A DNA stretch of 33,191 bases from Sphingobacterium rhinopitheci (GTDB lineage Bacteria; Bacteroidota; Bacteroidia; Sphingobacteriales; Sphingobacteriaceae), in assembly GCF_022627575.1 (NCBI RefSeq), contig NZ_JADEYQ010000021.1, positions 1-33,191 on the forward strand. Direction: 5' to 3'. The position numbers and the translations under genes were made by a program. Shown here piece by piece: positions 1 to 6,871 of the stretch. Within the stretch, counting starts at the first letter, position 1; every line of letters starts with the position of its first letter. The notes below the pieces were generated by a model. The model saw only the letters and a program-made list of their open reading frames with translations, did not search any database and was not told the DNA's origin.

Positions 1-75
1 TTAGGTAAAATTACGCCAATGGAGAAATGGAACAAAGATAAACACCTGATCCTAAAGAAGGATTTGGTAGCATAA
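1..75 (+). CDS. C-terminal tail of an unidentified protein, cut by the window edge
   Basis: Frame 1 is open from the first base and ends at TAA (73-75), giving 24 residues that end in KDLVA. The tail is lysine-rich (EKWNKDKHLILKK) and has no motif I recognise. The gene begins outside the window. It is followed in another frame by the probable Fic fragment, so it may be a separate gene or the other half of a frameshifted one. The window does not decide this. Confidence 0.3.
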   Translation, partial: LGKITPMEKWNKDKHLILKKDLVA

Positions 76-81
76 ATTTAA

Positions 82-345
82 CAAGCGAAATTTAAAAGAT
101 TACTCTTGTTTTATAGGGGTCAAAACACTGAATTACTTAATCATTCGACCAAAAAATTGAATGAAGAAGATAGAATTCATTTATTTCTAGAGACAAATAA
201 AAGTGAATTTACCCGAAAAGATTATATGACATATTTTAAAGACATTTCATCTGCTACTGCTAGCCGTGATTTAAAAAATGCAGTAGAAAATAAAATCATT
301 ATAAAAAGTGGTGATAAAAAAACTACAACATACAAACCAAAATAA
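82..345 (+). pseudogene. C-terminal winged-helix fragment resembling Fic-family proteins
   Basis: The frame is open from a stop at 79-81 to TAA at 343-345. The usable starts are TTG at 106 or a late ATG. The segment FTRKDYMTYF followed by SSATASRDLKNAVENKI and a closing KTTTYKP resembles the winged-helix tail found after the Fic domain in Bacteroidota Fic proteins (AMPylators or related nucleotidyl-transferases). Those proteins are normally more than 300 residues. The Fic domain and its HPFxxGNGR motif are absent here, so this is either a truncated remnant or a small stand-alone DNA-binding protein. The family assignment is from recalled motif resemblance and has not been searched. It ends 15 bp before the first copy of the cassette-flanking repeat. 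Confidence 0.45.
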
Positions 346-360
346 AAAAGGCACAAACAA

Positions 361-458
361 AGGTAGCTGTTGCACAACCTCAATTTTAACTTAAAACATT
401 AAATATTGAACCTCGTTTAAGACTTCCTAAGCGTGGTTTGTTGTTTTTTAGCTTGATA
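361..458 (+). repeat. Cassette-flanking direct repeat, copy 1
   Basis: This ~98-bp stretch recurs at 2723-2821 in the same orientation, at roughly 80-85% identity by eye with one small gap. Shared blocks include GTTGCACAA, TTAAAACATTAAATA and CCTCGTTTAAG. A hairpin at 411-436 (CCTCGTTTA paired with TAAGCGTGG, one T-T mismatch) is followed by a T-rich tract, so part of the repeat may act as a terminator for the gene ending at 345. The hairpin alone does not explain the similarity of the upstream 50 bp. Both copies start 14-15 bp after a stop codon. Confidence 0.8.
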
Positions 459-670
459 TTTAGGTTATAATTTAAGCCTTTTTACGCGCGTATTTAAGCT
501 ATTTTTTAAGGTTATAGCATTGTGGAGCCATCAAAAAAAATGTATTGCGCCTGTCGAAGTATATTTCTTTGCCTCTGCTATTCCTCGACCGTTAACTTGT
601 TTCATAATTGAATTTGTACAACAAGCACATAGGCGTTGCAAAAAAGCCGAATAAGGCTAAAATTTGATGA

Positions 671-702
671 TTACCTTCGGTGAAACTTCGTGATTGGCTT
701 TT
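671..702 (+). repeat. Local 32-bp repeat, copy A
   Basis: This segment (TTACCTTCGGTGAAACTTCG, then TGATTGGCTTTT) matches 835-866 at 27 of 32 positions, in the same orientation and 164 bp apart. Internally it repeats CTTCG twice. Its function is unknown. Confidence 0.65.
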
Positions 703-834
703 CTTTTCGTAACAGCCTTTTATATTTATGAACTTATATTTATTTTTCTAAAGTGTCCATGATTTTCAATTCCTTTTTTATAAATTTATAAAACAATAAA
801 ATGCTGTTGATCAAGCTAATGTAAGGTTGAAAGT

Positions 835-866
835 TTACCTTCGATGAGATTTCGTGTTTGGCTTTC
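835..866 (+). repeat. Local 32-bp repeat, copy B
   Basis: This is the partner of 671-702: five mismatches and no gaps over 32 bp. It lies about 60 bp upstream of the -33 element of the protease-PIN operon. It could be a decayed insertion-derived repeat. Nothing ties it to regulation. Confidence 0.65.
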
Positions 867-925
867 TAATCTGCCAATATCGCAAAGTCGCGGCTCGTTA
901 GTGCAATTCTCTGTATAACCGTCCA

Positions 926-957
926 TTGACAGACAACTAAAAATTTGAGTATGTTTG
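926..957 (+). promoter_or_regulatory. Promoter of the ImmA/IrrE-PIN operon
   Basis: TTG at 926-928 (in TTGAC) and TATGTTTG at 950-957 match the Bacteroidota -33 and -7 elements, with a 21-bp spacer. Transcription would start near 964, giving a very short leader before the TTG start codon at 980. Confidence 0.6.
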
Positions 958-979
958 CAAATAAATTAGAGAGGAATTC

Positions 980-2149
980 TTGAAAGTTGAACAAAACATA
1001 GAAAGGCTAAAGTACTTGCTGACACTTTTAAAAATGTCGGTTGAAGAACTATTGCCTTTAATTAGTGAAGGTTTGACTAAACCCATAACAAAAGAGCAAA
1101 TATTAAGTCCAAATATTGAACTTGGACACCTTAAAAGAATTGATAAGATTTTCAATAAAGGCATTCATTATTATTTAGACCCAAAATCACCAGATGTTTC
1201 TAAAGATGCAAGTATATTTTTCAGAAAGACAAAATTTGATATCGATTTAAGTTTTGGTGCAAGGAAGATTGTAAATCATTTTGAAGAATTTAAAATCTCT
1301 TTATTTGCCATTGCTGAACTATCCGATATTAAATTTGATAGGACATTACCTGTTTTTACACTAAACAGTAACCCAAAAATTGTAGCGACAGAAATAAGAA
1401 AATTAGTAAATCCCGATTTTAAAATCAAGGATAAAGATTTTTTAACAGAGCTTATAAAAAGACTTGCAGAGAAAAATATTTTAGTCTTTGAGTTTGTAGA
1501 AACTTGGAATAAAAAAGAAAGAGCAAATATTGATGGCTTTTTTCTGAATCCTAATGTAATTGTGCTTAAACGCCAACAAATTTCTTTTAAAAGAGAAATA
1601 TTTACACTTGCCCACGAATTGGGACATTATCTTTTGAATGAAGAAGAAATAGACCAAATTGATTATCAAGATTTTGTTAATCAAAAATTATCAAGAATTG
1701 AAACTTGGTGTAATGATTTTGCTTTCTATTTTCTTAGTGGCGAATTTGAAAAAATTATTGAAACTATAGATAATTCAACTGCCCACAATGATTATAATAT
1801 CGACCTAATTCAATCAATATCTGAACAAACTCATTTGAGTAGAATTGCAATTTTTACAAAATTACTTTTGCTTAATAAAATCAGCCCAGCTAATTATAAC
1901 AAAGTAAAAGCTGGTTTTGAAGAAGATTTAAGAATTCATAACGAAGAATTAAAAAAGAAAAGAGAATTAGACAAGCAAAATGGAATTAATCCAGGTGGTT
2001 CAACGCCAATACCTATTAAATCGCCGTTATTAATATCGACAATTCAAACTGCATTTTACGAAGGTGTAATTAATGAATACGAATTTTGCAAAAAACTAAA
2101 TATAAAACCCGATAAAATAGATAGTTTCCTATATGAAAGTAGTAATTGA
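980..2149 (+). CDS. ImmA/IrrE-family metallopeptidase (COG2856-like)
   Basis: This 389-residue protein is a putative zinc protease of the ImmA/IrrE family. Members typically cleave a repressor or antitoxin, often to control mobile DNA or stress genes. The catalytic motif is AHELGHYLL, with H212, E213 and H216. E241 in the following helix (IETWCNDFAFYFL) fits the third zinc ligand. The N-terminal ~60 residues are predicted helical and could be an HTH-like region, but no clear Xre domain is visible. The C-terminal ~90 residues are charged and lysine-rich, then form a second small helical block. The start is TTG: GAGAGG at 969-974 is correctly spaced and the promoter ends just upstream. The gene overlaps the PIN-like gene by 17 bp. 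COG2856-DUF4411 pairs have been proposed as toxin-antitoxin modules, so the partner is probably its functional counterpart. Confidence 0.82.
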   Translation: MKVEQNIERLKYLLTLLKMSVEELLPLISEGLTKPITKEQILSPNIELGHLKRIDKIFNKGIHYYLDPKSPDVSKDASIFFRKTKFDIDLSFGARKIVNHFEEFKISLFAIAELSDIKFDRTLPVFTLNSNPKIVATEIRKLVNPDFKIKDKDFLTELIKRLAEKNILVFEFVETWNKKERANIDGFFLNPNVIVLKRQQISFKREIFTLAHELGHYLLNEEEIDQIDYQDFVNQKLSRIETWCNDFAFYFLSGEFEKIIETIDNSTAHNDYNIDLIQSISEQTHLSRIAIFTKLLLLNKISPANYNKVKAGFEEDLRIHNEELKKKRELDKQNGINPGGSTPIPIKSPLLISTIQTAFYEGVINEYEFCKKLNIKPDKIDSFLYESSN

Positions 2150-2708
2150 TACCAGCTCTTTATTGTCGTTGGTGCGGTACTACTTACCATTTGACAAGAA
2201 AACAATTTTATTTCAGGTATTTAGAGAAAAAATTGCAAATGGAGAAATCTTGGTTATTGACAAGATAATTGATGAGTGTGCTTATACATCAAAAGGAATT
2301 GTCTTGATTTCACTTTCATTTTTAATTGACAAGAATTTTAATAAAACAAATAACCTTCCGTTAAATACTGAATTCGTTTTACCGCCTTCACCTGCTAAAT
2401 TTTATAGACAGGTTGACAGCCAATTTGTAAATGGTGTTCAGAAAAATCGTTTAACAGAAACACAATACGATTCAGTAAAAAACGATTTTATGAATTCGGC
2501 TGATATGAAATTAATTCTAACAAGCCTAACTCTCATAAAAGACAACCCAACCGAGGAGGTTTTTCTCGTAACGGAAGAAACAGAAGTCAGCAATGACCAT
2601 AAAGTTTTCAAAAAAATACCAGCAATTTGTTCCCAATTAGATATACAGACAATAAATATCCAACAGCTTGTCGACAAATTTGACGGAATAAGTTTCGAGA
2701 TATTATAA
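2133..2708 (+). CDS. PIN-like (DUF4411-type) putative nuclease, partner of the upstream protease
   Basis: This 191-residue protein starts MKVVIDTSSLLSL, the usual opening of PIN-fold nucleases, with D6 as the first metal-binding aspartate. E48 or D47 in IIDECAYTS is a candidate second acidic position. Near the C-terminus LVTEETEVSND followed by KKIPAICSQLDIQTINI matches the DUF4411 pattern (T-E, then K-I-P-x-x-C). PIN proteins of this type are presumed RNases and often act as toxins. The ATG lies inside the end of the protease gene, so translation is probably coupled. The gene is followed after 14 bp by copy 2 of the flanking repeat. The family call rests on motif spacing only. Toxicity and target are inference. 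Confidence 0.72.
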   Translation: MKVVIDTSSLLSLVRYYLPFDKKTILFQVFREKIANGEILVIDKIIDECAYTSKGIVLISLSFLIDKNFNKTNNLPLNTEFVLPPSPAKFYRQVDSQFVNGVQKNRLTETQYDSVKNDFMNSADMKLILTSLTLIKDNPTEEVFLVTEETEVSNDHKVFKKIPAICSQLDIQTINIQQLVDKFDGISFEIL

Positions 2709-2722
2709 TACTACACCTAAAA

Positions 2723-2821
2723 AGGATAACGGTTGCACAAACTCGATTTTACCTTAAAACATTAAATAACTGACCTCGTTTAAGATTTTCTAAGCGTGGT
2801 TTGTTCTTTTTTAGCTTGATA
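2723..2821 (+). repeat. Cassette-flanking direct repeat, copy 2
   Basis: This is the second copy of the repeat at 361-458, 2,362 bp downstream, again directly after a gene (PIN stop at 2708). The internal hairpin is at 2774-2799 (CCTCGTTTA with TAAGCGTGG), followed by TTTGTTCTTTTTT, which could terminate the protease-PIN operon. Confidence 0.8.
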
Positions 2822-2852
2822 ATTTCAGCTTTTCCCGATTGTTTGTGTCAAC
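2732..2852. repeat. Long-range inverted repeat with one extra base, enclosing repeat copy 2
   Basis: GTTGCACAAAC at 2732-2742 is complementary to GTTTGTGTCAAC at 2841-2852, apart from one extra T in the right arm. The arms enclose the whole second direct repeat, with its own central hairpin. A folded single strand of ~121 nt with a bulged base recalls integron attC sites, but the conserved GTTRRRY/RYYYAAC boxes are not matched exactly. No matching right arm was found at copy 1. Confidence 0.4.
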
Positions 2853-2959
2853 TTAATATAGGTCTGATTGGCCTCGATTATGAAAAGAAAAGAAGACCTT
2901 TTGTTAATGTTATATTTTGGGCTACAACTGGATTAATTGTTTCAATTATATTACAATAA
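2849..2959 (+). pseudogene. Remnant of the C-terminus of a small membrane protein
   Basis: A frame running through 2849-2959 reads about 36 residues ending at TAA: LNIGLIGLDYEKKRRPF, then a hydrophobic stretch (VNVIFWATTGLIVSIILQ). A charged EKKRR loop followed by a single hydrophobic segment looks like the end of an integral membrane protein. There is no start codon or upstream coding sequence in frame. The family is not identified. It probably became truncated when the upstream cassette arrived. Confidence 0.35.
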
Positions 2960-2990
2960 TTATAATACAATAATTATTAAAAAGTGTATT

Positions 2991-3020
2991 TTGACAGCAA
3001 CTAATTATAATGTATTTTAT
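2991..3020 (+). promoter_or_regulatory. Likely promoter of the secreted-protein gene
   Basis: TTG at 2991-2993 (within TTTGACAG) and TATTTTAT at 3013-3020 are 19 bp apart. The -7 matches TAnnTTTG at six of eight positions. The leader contains a 7-bp stem (TCCTTCA 3042-3048, TGAAGGA 3058-3064), of unknown role. Confidence 0.4.
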
Positions 3021-3090
3021 TAACCTAAGGAATAAATTTAATCCTTCAGATAGTAATTGAAGGAGCTATTTATACACTACATTACACTTT

Positions 3091-4236
3091 ATGAAAAAAA
3101 TAATTTTAAGTGTCCTTTCACTATTAATAAGCTTGAATACTATTAATGCGCAAACGACAAATCTTGTGTTACCAGATTCTATTTATAGTGGCAAACAGGG
3201 GAAATTTCATGTTCAGGGCGTTGCAATTGATACAATAAACAAATGTGCTTATTTTTCATTTACTAATAAATTAATAAAAACAGATCTTTCGGGTAATCTC
3301 ATCGGTAGTGTTGTGGGATTTTTAGGACATCTTGGTGACTTAGATTTGAATGGCAATGATGGTAAAATATACGGTTCTTTAGAATATAAAAATGATGCTA
3401 TAGGAAAAGGGATTACAAATACTTTGGGAGTTGATAATGGTAATCAAAATGGTTTTTATGTTGCGATTTTTGATGGTTCCAAAATTGTACGTCCTGATAT
3501 GGACGCTGAAAAGGAAGATTTATTACGTACCGTATATCTTCAGGAGCCTGTGATAGATTATGAAGCTACAGTCCAAGTAGATGGTAAAGTAAAGGAACAT
3601 AGATATGCTTGTTCGGGAATTGATGGCCTTACCTTCGGTCCTGCATTTGGGGACCCTAAGGGCAAAAAGCAATATCTTTATGTAGCCTACGGAGTATATG
3701 GTGATACAACAAGAAGTGATAATGATCATCAGGTTATTTTGAAATATGATATCGACAAGTGGGGCAAGTATGAATCGCATTTGTTGCAAGGGAAATTGCA
3801 TCGTTCGGGACCTAAAAAAGCGATGTCTAAGTATTTTGTGAAAACAGGAAATTCGACCTATGGCATTCAAAATTTAGCATATGATGCATATACGGGAAAT
3901 TTTTATGCGGCGGTATATCGCGGTAAAAAGTCAATTTTCCCCAATTATGATCTTTTCGTAATTGACGGATCTAAGAAAGCAACCAAAGGTATCATCACAA
4001 CGGATAATAAAATGGAGAAAGTGGAAATGCTACAGCTTGCTAATGGAGGTCGTAAAGATGCGAATACCGGTATTACGGGATGGGTATTCCCTTGGGGTTC
4101 TACAGGTTTATGCCCTGTTGGGGGAGGTTTGTTTTATATTTCTCATAATAACAAAACAACCGATGGACAGCAAGAAAGTACTGTTTATAAGTATAAATGG
4201 GTAGGAAGTGCTGATCAATCCTTCGTAAAAGAATAG
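3091..4236 (+). CDS. Secreted protein of unknown function, possibly beta-propeller-like
   Basis: This 381-residue protein starts with a clear signal peptide (MKKIILSVLSLLISLNTINA, cleavage before QTT). The mature part has recurring short strands with turn motifs: FHVQGVAIDTINKCAYFSFT, DLDLNGNDGKIYG, QYLYVAYGVYGD, IQNLAYDAYTGNFYAAVY and GLFYISHNN. This pattern of strand, aspartate/asparagine turn, strand resembles a beta-propeller that monitors or binds a ligand. The SGIDGLTFGP and GSTGLCPVGGG segments look conserved. I do not recognise a named family. The gene has its own probable promoter and a strong terminator, is convergent with the LysR gene, and shows no operon partner. A calcium-binding DLNGND-type loop is possible but unproven. 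Confidence 0.7.
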   Translation: MKKIILSVLSLLISLNTINAQTTNLVLPDSIYSGKQGKFHVQGVAIDTINKCAYFSFTNKLIKTDLSGNLIGSVVGFLGHLGDLDLNGNDGKIYGSLEYKNDAIGKGITNTLGVDNGNQNGFYVAIFDGSKIVRPDMDAEKEDLLRTVYLQEPVIDYEATVQVDGKVKEHRYACSGIDGLTFGPAFGDPKGKKQYLYVAYGVYGDTTRSDNDHQVILKYDIDKWGKYESHLLQGKLHRSGPKKAMSKYFVKTGNSTYGIQNLAYDAYTGNFYAAVYRGKKSIFPNYDLFVIDGSKKATKGIITTDNKMEKVEMLQLANGGRKDANTGITGWVFPWGSTGLCPVGGGLFYISHNNKTTDGQQESTVYKYKWVGSADQSFVKE

Positions 4237-4264
4237 AGTTATTACAAATTGATATCATATCATT

Positions 4265-4295
4265 ATCCCTTATTGAATAATAACCAATAAGGGAT
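4265..4295. terminator. Bidirectional intrinsic terminator
   Basis: ATCCCTTATTG at 4265-4275 and CAATAAGGGAT at 4285-4295 form a perfect 11-bp stem with a 9-nt loop, followed by TTTCTTTT. It sits between the ends of the convergent secreted-protein gene and LysR gene and can serve both. Confidence 0.8.
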
Positions 4296-4335
4296 TTCTT
4301 TTCTGTGGTCACCACGATGAAAGTGCTATTGATTG

Positions 4336-5238
4336 TTATGAATTAGTATGTATCAATCTATTGTATGTGTCTAAGAAGGTCTTTATTCCTGGATTGTTAT
4401 TCTCTTTATTCCATATGATGGATAATGTTGTGCGCTGGCGCAAATGCTTTAAGTCTATAAAATCAACATCTATATTATATCCCTGAATAAGGGATTTTGG
4501 TACAATAGCTATGCCTATTCCTTGTGCGACGAGGTGGAATATCGACATGGCATTGACGGTACGAAGAGCAACCAAAGGTTGAAAATCATGATCTTCAAAA
4601 ATACTCATTACGAGTTTGTAATAATGATTACTGTATTCTTTGCTAAAGAGAATAAATTTTTCTTTTCTTAGGGACGCAAAATTTAGCTCTTTATCAGTTG
4701 ATATAGGGCTATTTTTGGGTACAACTAAGACGAAATTTTCGGTCATCACATGTAGGTAATTTAGTGTAGTAGCCTGATCATGCATACGTACAAATCCAAT
4801 ATCTAATTTATTTTTATGAATTTGTTCTATTTGTTCTTCATTCGAGATTTCATTAATACTAATATCTATTAGCGGATGTTCTTTGTTGAGCACTACGAGG
4901 AGCTTAGGCAATACACTTTGTGCTGCAGATCCTATAAACCCTACTTTTAGACTAGTAATAATACCTTTATCAATTTTTTCAAGGTGCTCTTGGATATTAT
5001 TTAATTCAAGGAATAGGCTATCCACTTGTTCCTTTAAATATTGTCCCGCGGGAGTCAATCGGACATATCTTTTGCCCCGCTCAAACAATTGTACCTTATA
5101 TATTTCTTCCATCTGCTTTATTTGTCTTGTGAGACCAGGTTGAGCAATAAATAGTCTTTCTGCAGCTTTTCTAAAATGCAATTCTTCTGCCAATACTTTG
5201 AAATAATTAAAGTGTCGCAATTCTATTTGATAATTCAT
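4336..5238 (-). CDS. LysR-family transcriptional regulator, probable hut regulator
   Basis: This 300-residue LysR-type regulator has its winged HTH at the N-terminus (LRHFNYFKVLAEELHFRKAA, then LFIAQPGLTRQIKQMEE and VRLTPAG). The rest is the periplasmic-binding-protein-like effector domain, with the usual KVGFIGSA strand. The start was set at ATG 5238, since this puts the HTH at the usual distance from the N-terminus. The frame extends 26 residues further upstream, but those residues are not LysR-like and run through the promoter. The gene is divergent from hutH across a short gap containing a palindrome and a perfect -7 element for each direction. Regulation of histidine degradation in response to urocanate or a related intermediate is inferred from position. 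The HutC repressor used in many other bacteria is not present in this window. Confidence 0.88.
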   Translation of the reverse strand: MNYQIELRHFNYFKVLAEELHFRKAAERLFIAQPGLTRQIKQMEEIYKVQLFERGKRYVRLTPAGQYLKEQVDSLFLELNNIQEHLEKIDKGIITSLKVGFIGSAAQSVLPKLLVVLNKEHPLIDISINEISNEEQIEQIHKNKLDIGFVRMHDQATTLNYLHVMTENFVLVVPKNSPISTDKELNFASLRKEKFILFSKEYSNHYYKLVMSIFEDHDFQPLVALRTVNAMSIFHLVAQGIGIAIVPKSLIQGYNIDVDFIDLKHLRQRTTLSIIWNKENNNPGIKTFLDTYNRLIHTNS

Positions 5239-5255
5239 AGTTATCAGTTGTTGAT

Positions 5256-5270
5256 ATAAATGGTATTTAT
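5256..5270. promoter_or_regulatory. Candidate LysR operator (perfect palindrome with T-N11-A)
   Basis: ATAAAT-GGT-ATTTAT is a perfect 15-bp inverted repeat. It contains the LysR-box signature T-N11-A at 5257-5269. It lies 18 bp upstream of the LysR ATG, about 40 bp upstream of the likely hutH transcription start, where a LysR activator would contact polymerase, and over the likely start of the LysR transcript, where it could repress its own gene. Confidence 0.5.
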
Positions 5271-5276
5271 AAGTAT

Positions 5277-5297
5277 CAAATATAGGAGGTATTTTTG
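5277..5297. promoter_or_regulatory. Back-to-back -7 elements of the lysR and hutH promoters
   Basis: On the minus strand TATATTTG (5284 down to 5277) and on the plus strand TATTTTTG (5290-5297) both match TAnnTTTG exactly and are separated by 5 bp. Neither has a good -33 TTG at 19-21 bp, as expected if an activator such as the divergent LysR protein is needed. An AGGAGG at 5284-5289 lies between them and offers a competing reading as the ribosome binding site of a TTG start at 5295. Confidence 0.45.
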
Positions 5298-5315
5298 TTA
5301 AAAGACTTAATATCA

Positions 5316-6869
5316 ATGATTTTTAATTACGGAGAAGATAAAATGACTTGTTCGATAGCTAGAAGCATAGCTAATGGGGAGGTGATAGCTAGGGTTTCTG
5401 AAGCTACAAAATCGTTAATTGCGCAAAGCAGCCAGTTTGTTCAAGAGATCGTAGATGCCGGCAAAGTAGTATATGGTATAAATACTGGTTTTGGCCCTTT
5501 GTGTACTACGATTATTAATAGCAATGATACGCAGAGACTACAAGAGAATATTTTAAAGAGCCATGCCGTAGGTGTTGGCGAACCTATAGATAAGGAATTG
5601 TCCAAGTTGATGTTGATCCTCAAAGTGCACGCGCTATGTAAAGGCTATTCTGGGGTACAGCTTAGTACAGTAGAGCGTATAATATGGCATATTGACCATG
5701 ATGTAATCCCTGTTGTTCCTAAGCAAGGCTCTGTAGGTGCATCGGGTGATTTAGCACCTCTTTCGCATTTATTTTTGCCCTTGATAGGCTATGGTGAAGT
5801 ATTTGATGATGGGAACATCATAAATACAGCAGAGGCTCTCGCGAAGTTTCATTTGACGCCTATTACTTTAGGTGCCAAAGAGGGATTAGCATTAATCAAT
5901 GGCACCCAGTTTATGGCGGCACATGGAGTGATGGCGGTAGTGGAGATGAATAGGGTATTGAATAATGCAGATTTGATTGCTGCTTTGATGGTAGAAGGGT
6001 TGAATGGATCAATAAAACCTTTTTTTAAAGAGTTGCATGCGCTTAGACCTTACAAAGGAAATATATATGTAGCCTCGACGATTTATAATCTGTTGCAGGG
6101 TTCGGCAATCGTAGAATCTCACCGCAATTGCTCGCGTGTACAAGATCCTTACTCCCTGCGCTGTATTCCACAGATACATGGTGCTTCGCGCAATGCATGG
6201 TTGCATTTAAAGGAAACGATAGAGGTAGAGATAAATTCGGTCACTGACAATCCTATTATTATCAATGGAGAGTTGACGATTAGTGGTGGTAATTTTCATG
6301 GACAGCCAATAGCCATGGTATTAGATTATGCAACATTGGCGATGTCCGAGATGGGCAATGTTGCTGACCGACGCGTTTATCTTTCGCTCGAAGGACAGAC
6401 CAATGGAGTCCCTCGATTGTTAATGAAGTCAACGGGCTTGAACTCCGGATTTATGATTCTTCAATATACTACGGCAGCATTAGCGAGTGAGAACAAAAGC
6501 TTGTGTTTTCCGGCAAGTGCCGATAGTATACCTACTTCTATGGGGCAGGAAGATCATGTAAGTATGGGTTCTATTTCCGGGAGGAAATTATTGCAGGTGA
6601 TCGATAATGTAGACAAGATATTCAGTATCGAGTTATTGTGTGCCGCACAGGCGAAGGATTATCATAGCCCCTTGCAGTCGACTCCAATTATAGAAGCTGT
6701 GCATGAAAAAATACGTACACAAATCCCACATATTGAAGAAGATCAGCCTATGTCTCGGTTGTTAGCATTGGCCAATGGTATTATTAAGTCTGGAGATTTG
6801 ATAGCTATCGCTCGTCAACAATCGGTGCCCTATTTTGGTGATGGCGTAGAATTTTTCGAAAATTATTAA
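5316..6869 (+). CDS. hutH: Histidine ammonia-lyase
   Basis: This enzyme converts L-histidine to urocanate and ammonia, the first step of histidine use, in the cytoplasm. The motif GSVGASGDLAPLSH carries the Ala-Ser-Gly triad (codons at 5739-5747) that cyclises to the electrophilic MIO group. YGINTGFGPL near the N-terminus and SVTDNPIIINGE in the middle are family hallmarks. The length of ~517 residues is normal. Three in-frame starts exist. TTG 5295 has a perfect AGGAGG but coincides with a -7 promoter element. ATG 5316 gives the usual N-terminus (MIFNYGED). ATG 5343 has GGAG at 5331 but would remove the conserved YG-D segment. I chose 5316 with moderate confidence. The gene heads the operon hutH-hutI-hutU-hutG, with only 2 bp to hutI, and is probably activated by the divergent LysR protein. 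Confidence 0.97.
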   Translation: MIFNYGEDKMTCSIARSIANGEVIARVSEATKSLIAQSSQFVQEIVDAGKVVYGINTGFGPLCTTIINSNDTQRLQENILKSHAVGVGEPIDKELSKLMLILKVHALCKGYSGVQLSTVERIIWHIDHDVIPVVPKQGSVGASGDLAPLSHLFLPLIGYGEVFDDGNIINTAEALAKFHLTPITLGAKEGLALINGTQFMAAHGVMAVVEMNRVLNNADLIAALMVEGLNGSIKPFFKELHALRPYKGNIYVASTIYNLLQGSAIVESHRNCSRVQDPYSLRCIPQIHGASRNAWLHLKETIEVEINSVTDNPIIINGELTISGGNFHGQPIAMVLDYATLAMSEMGNVADRRVYLSLEGQTNGVPRLLMKSTGLNSGFMILQYTTAALASENKSLCFPASADSIPTSMGQEDHVSMGSISGRKLLQVIDNVDKIFSIELLCAAQAKDYHSPLQSTPIIEAVHEKIRTQIPHIEEDQPMSRLLALANGIIKSGDLIAIARQQSVPYFGDGVEFFENY

Positions 6870-6871
6870 TT

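Larger units (their letters stand above)
459..925. other. Gene-free mosaic intergenic stretch
   Basis: No convincing gene is present between the first flanking repeat and the protease promoter. The stretch is AT-rich, apart from ACGCGCG at 485-491. It carries two related 32-bp segments (listed separately) and a short inverted pair, GCC at 642 with GGC at 654. It looks like layered remnants of past insertions. I see no RNA gene in it. Confidence 0.5.

Noticed and set aside
346..979. CRISPR-like array from the repeats near the left end
   Set aside because: The repeats are imperfect, only two copies each, and spaced by 164 bp or more. No cas genes are present.
361..2852. Classical integron with attC sites
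   Set aside because: Neither copy has matched GTTRRRY and RYYYAAC boxes, no integrase is in the window, and only one copy has the inverted arms. Kept as cassette-like only.
3523..3870. Antisense open frame of 115 residues in the secreted-protein gene
   Set aside because: The plus-strand gene has a signal peptide, promoter and terminator; the antisense reading shows no start signal or known motif.
5238..5316. 26-residue N-terminal extension of the LysR gene
   Set aside because: It runs through the divergent promoter region, and the HTH would be too far from the N-terminus for the family.
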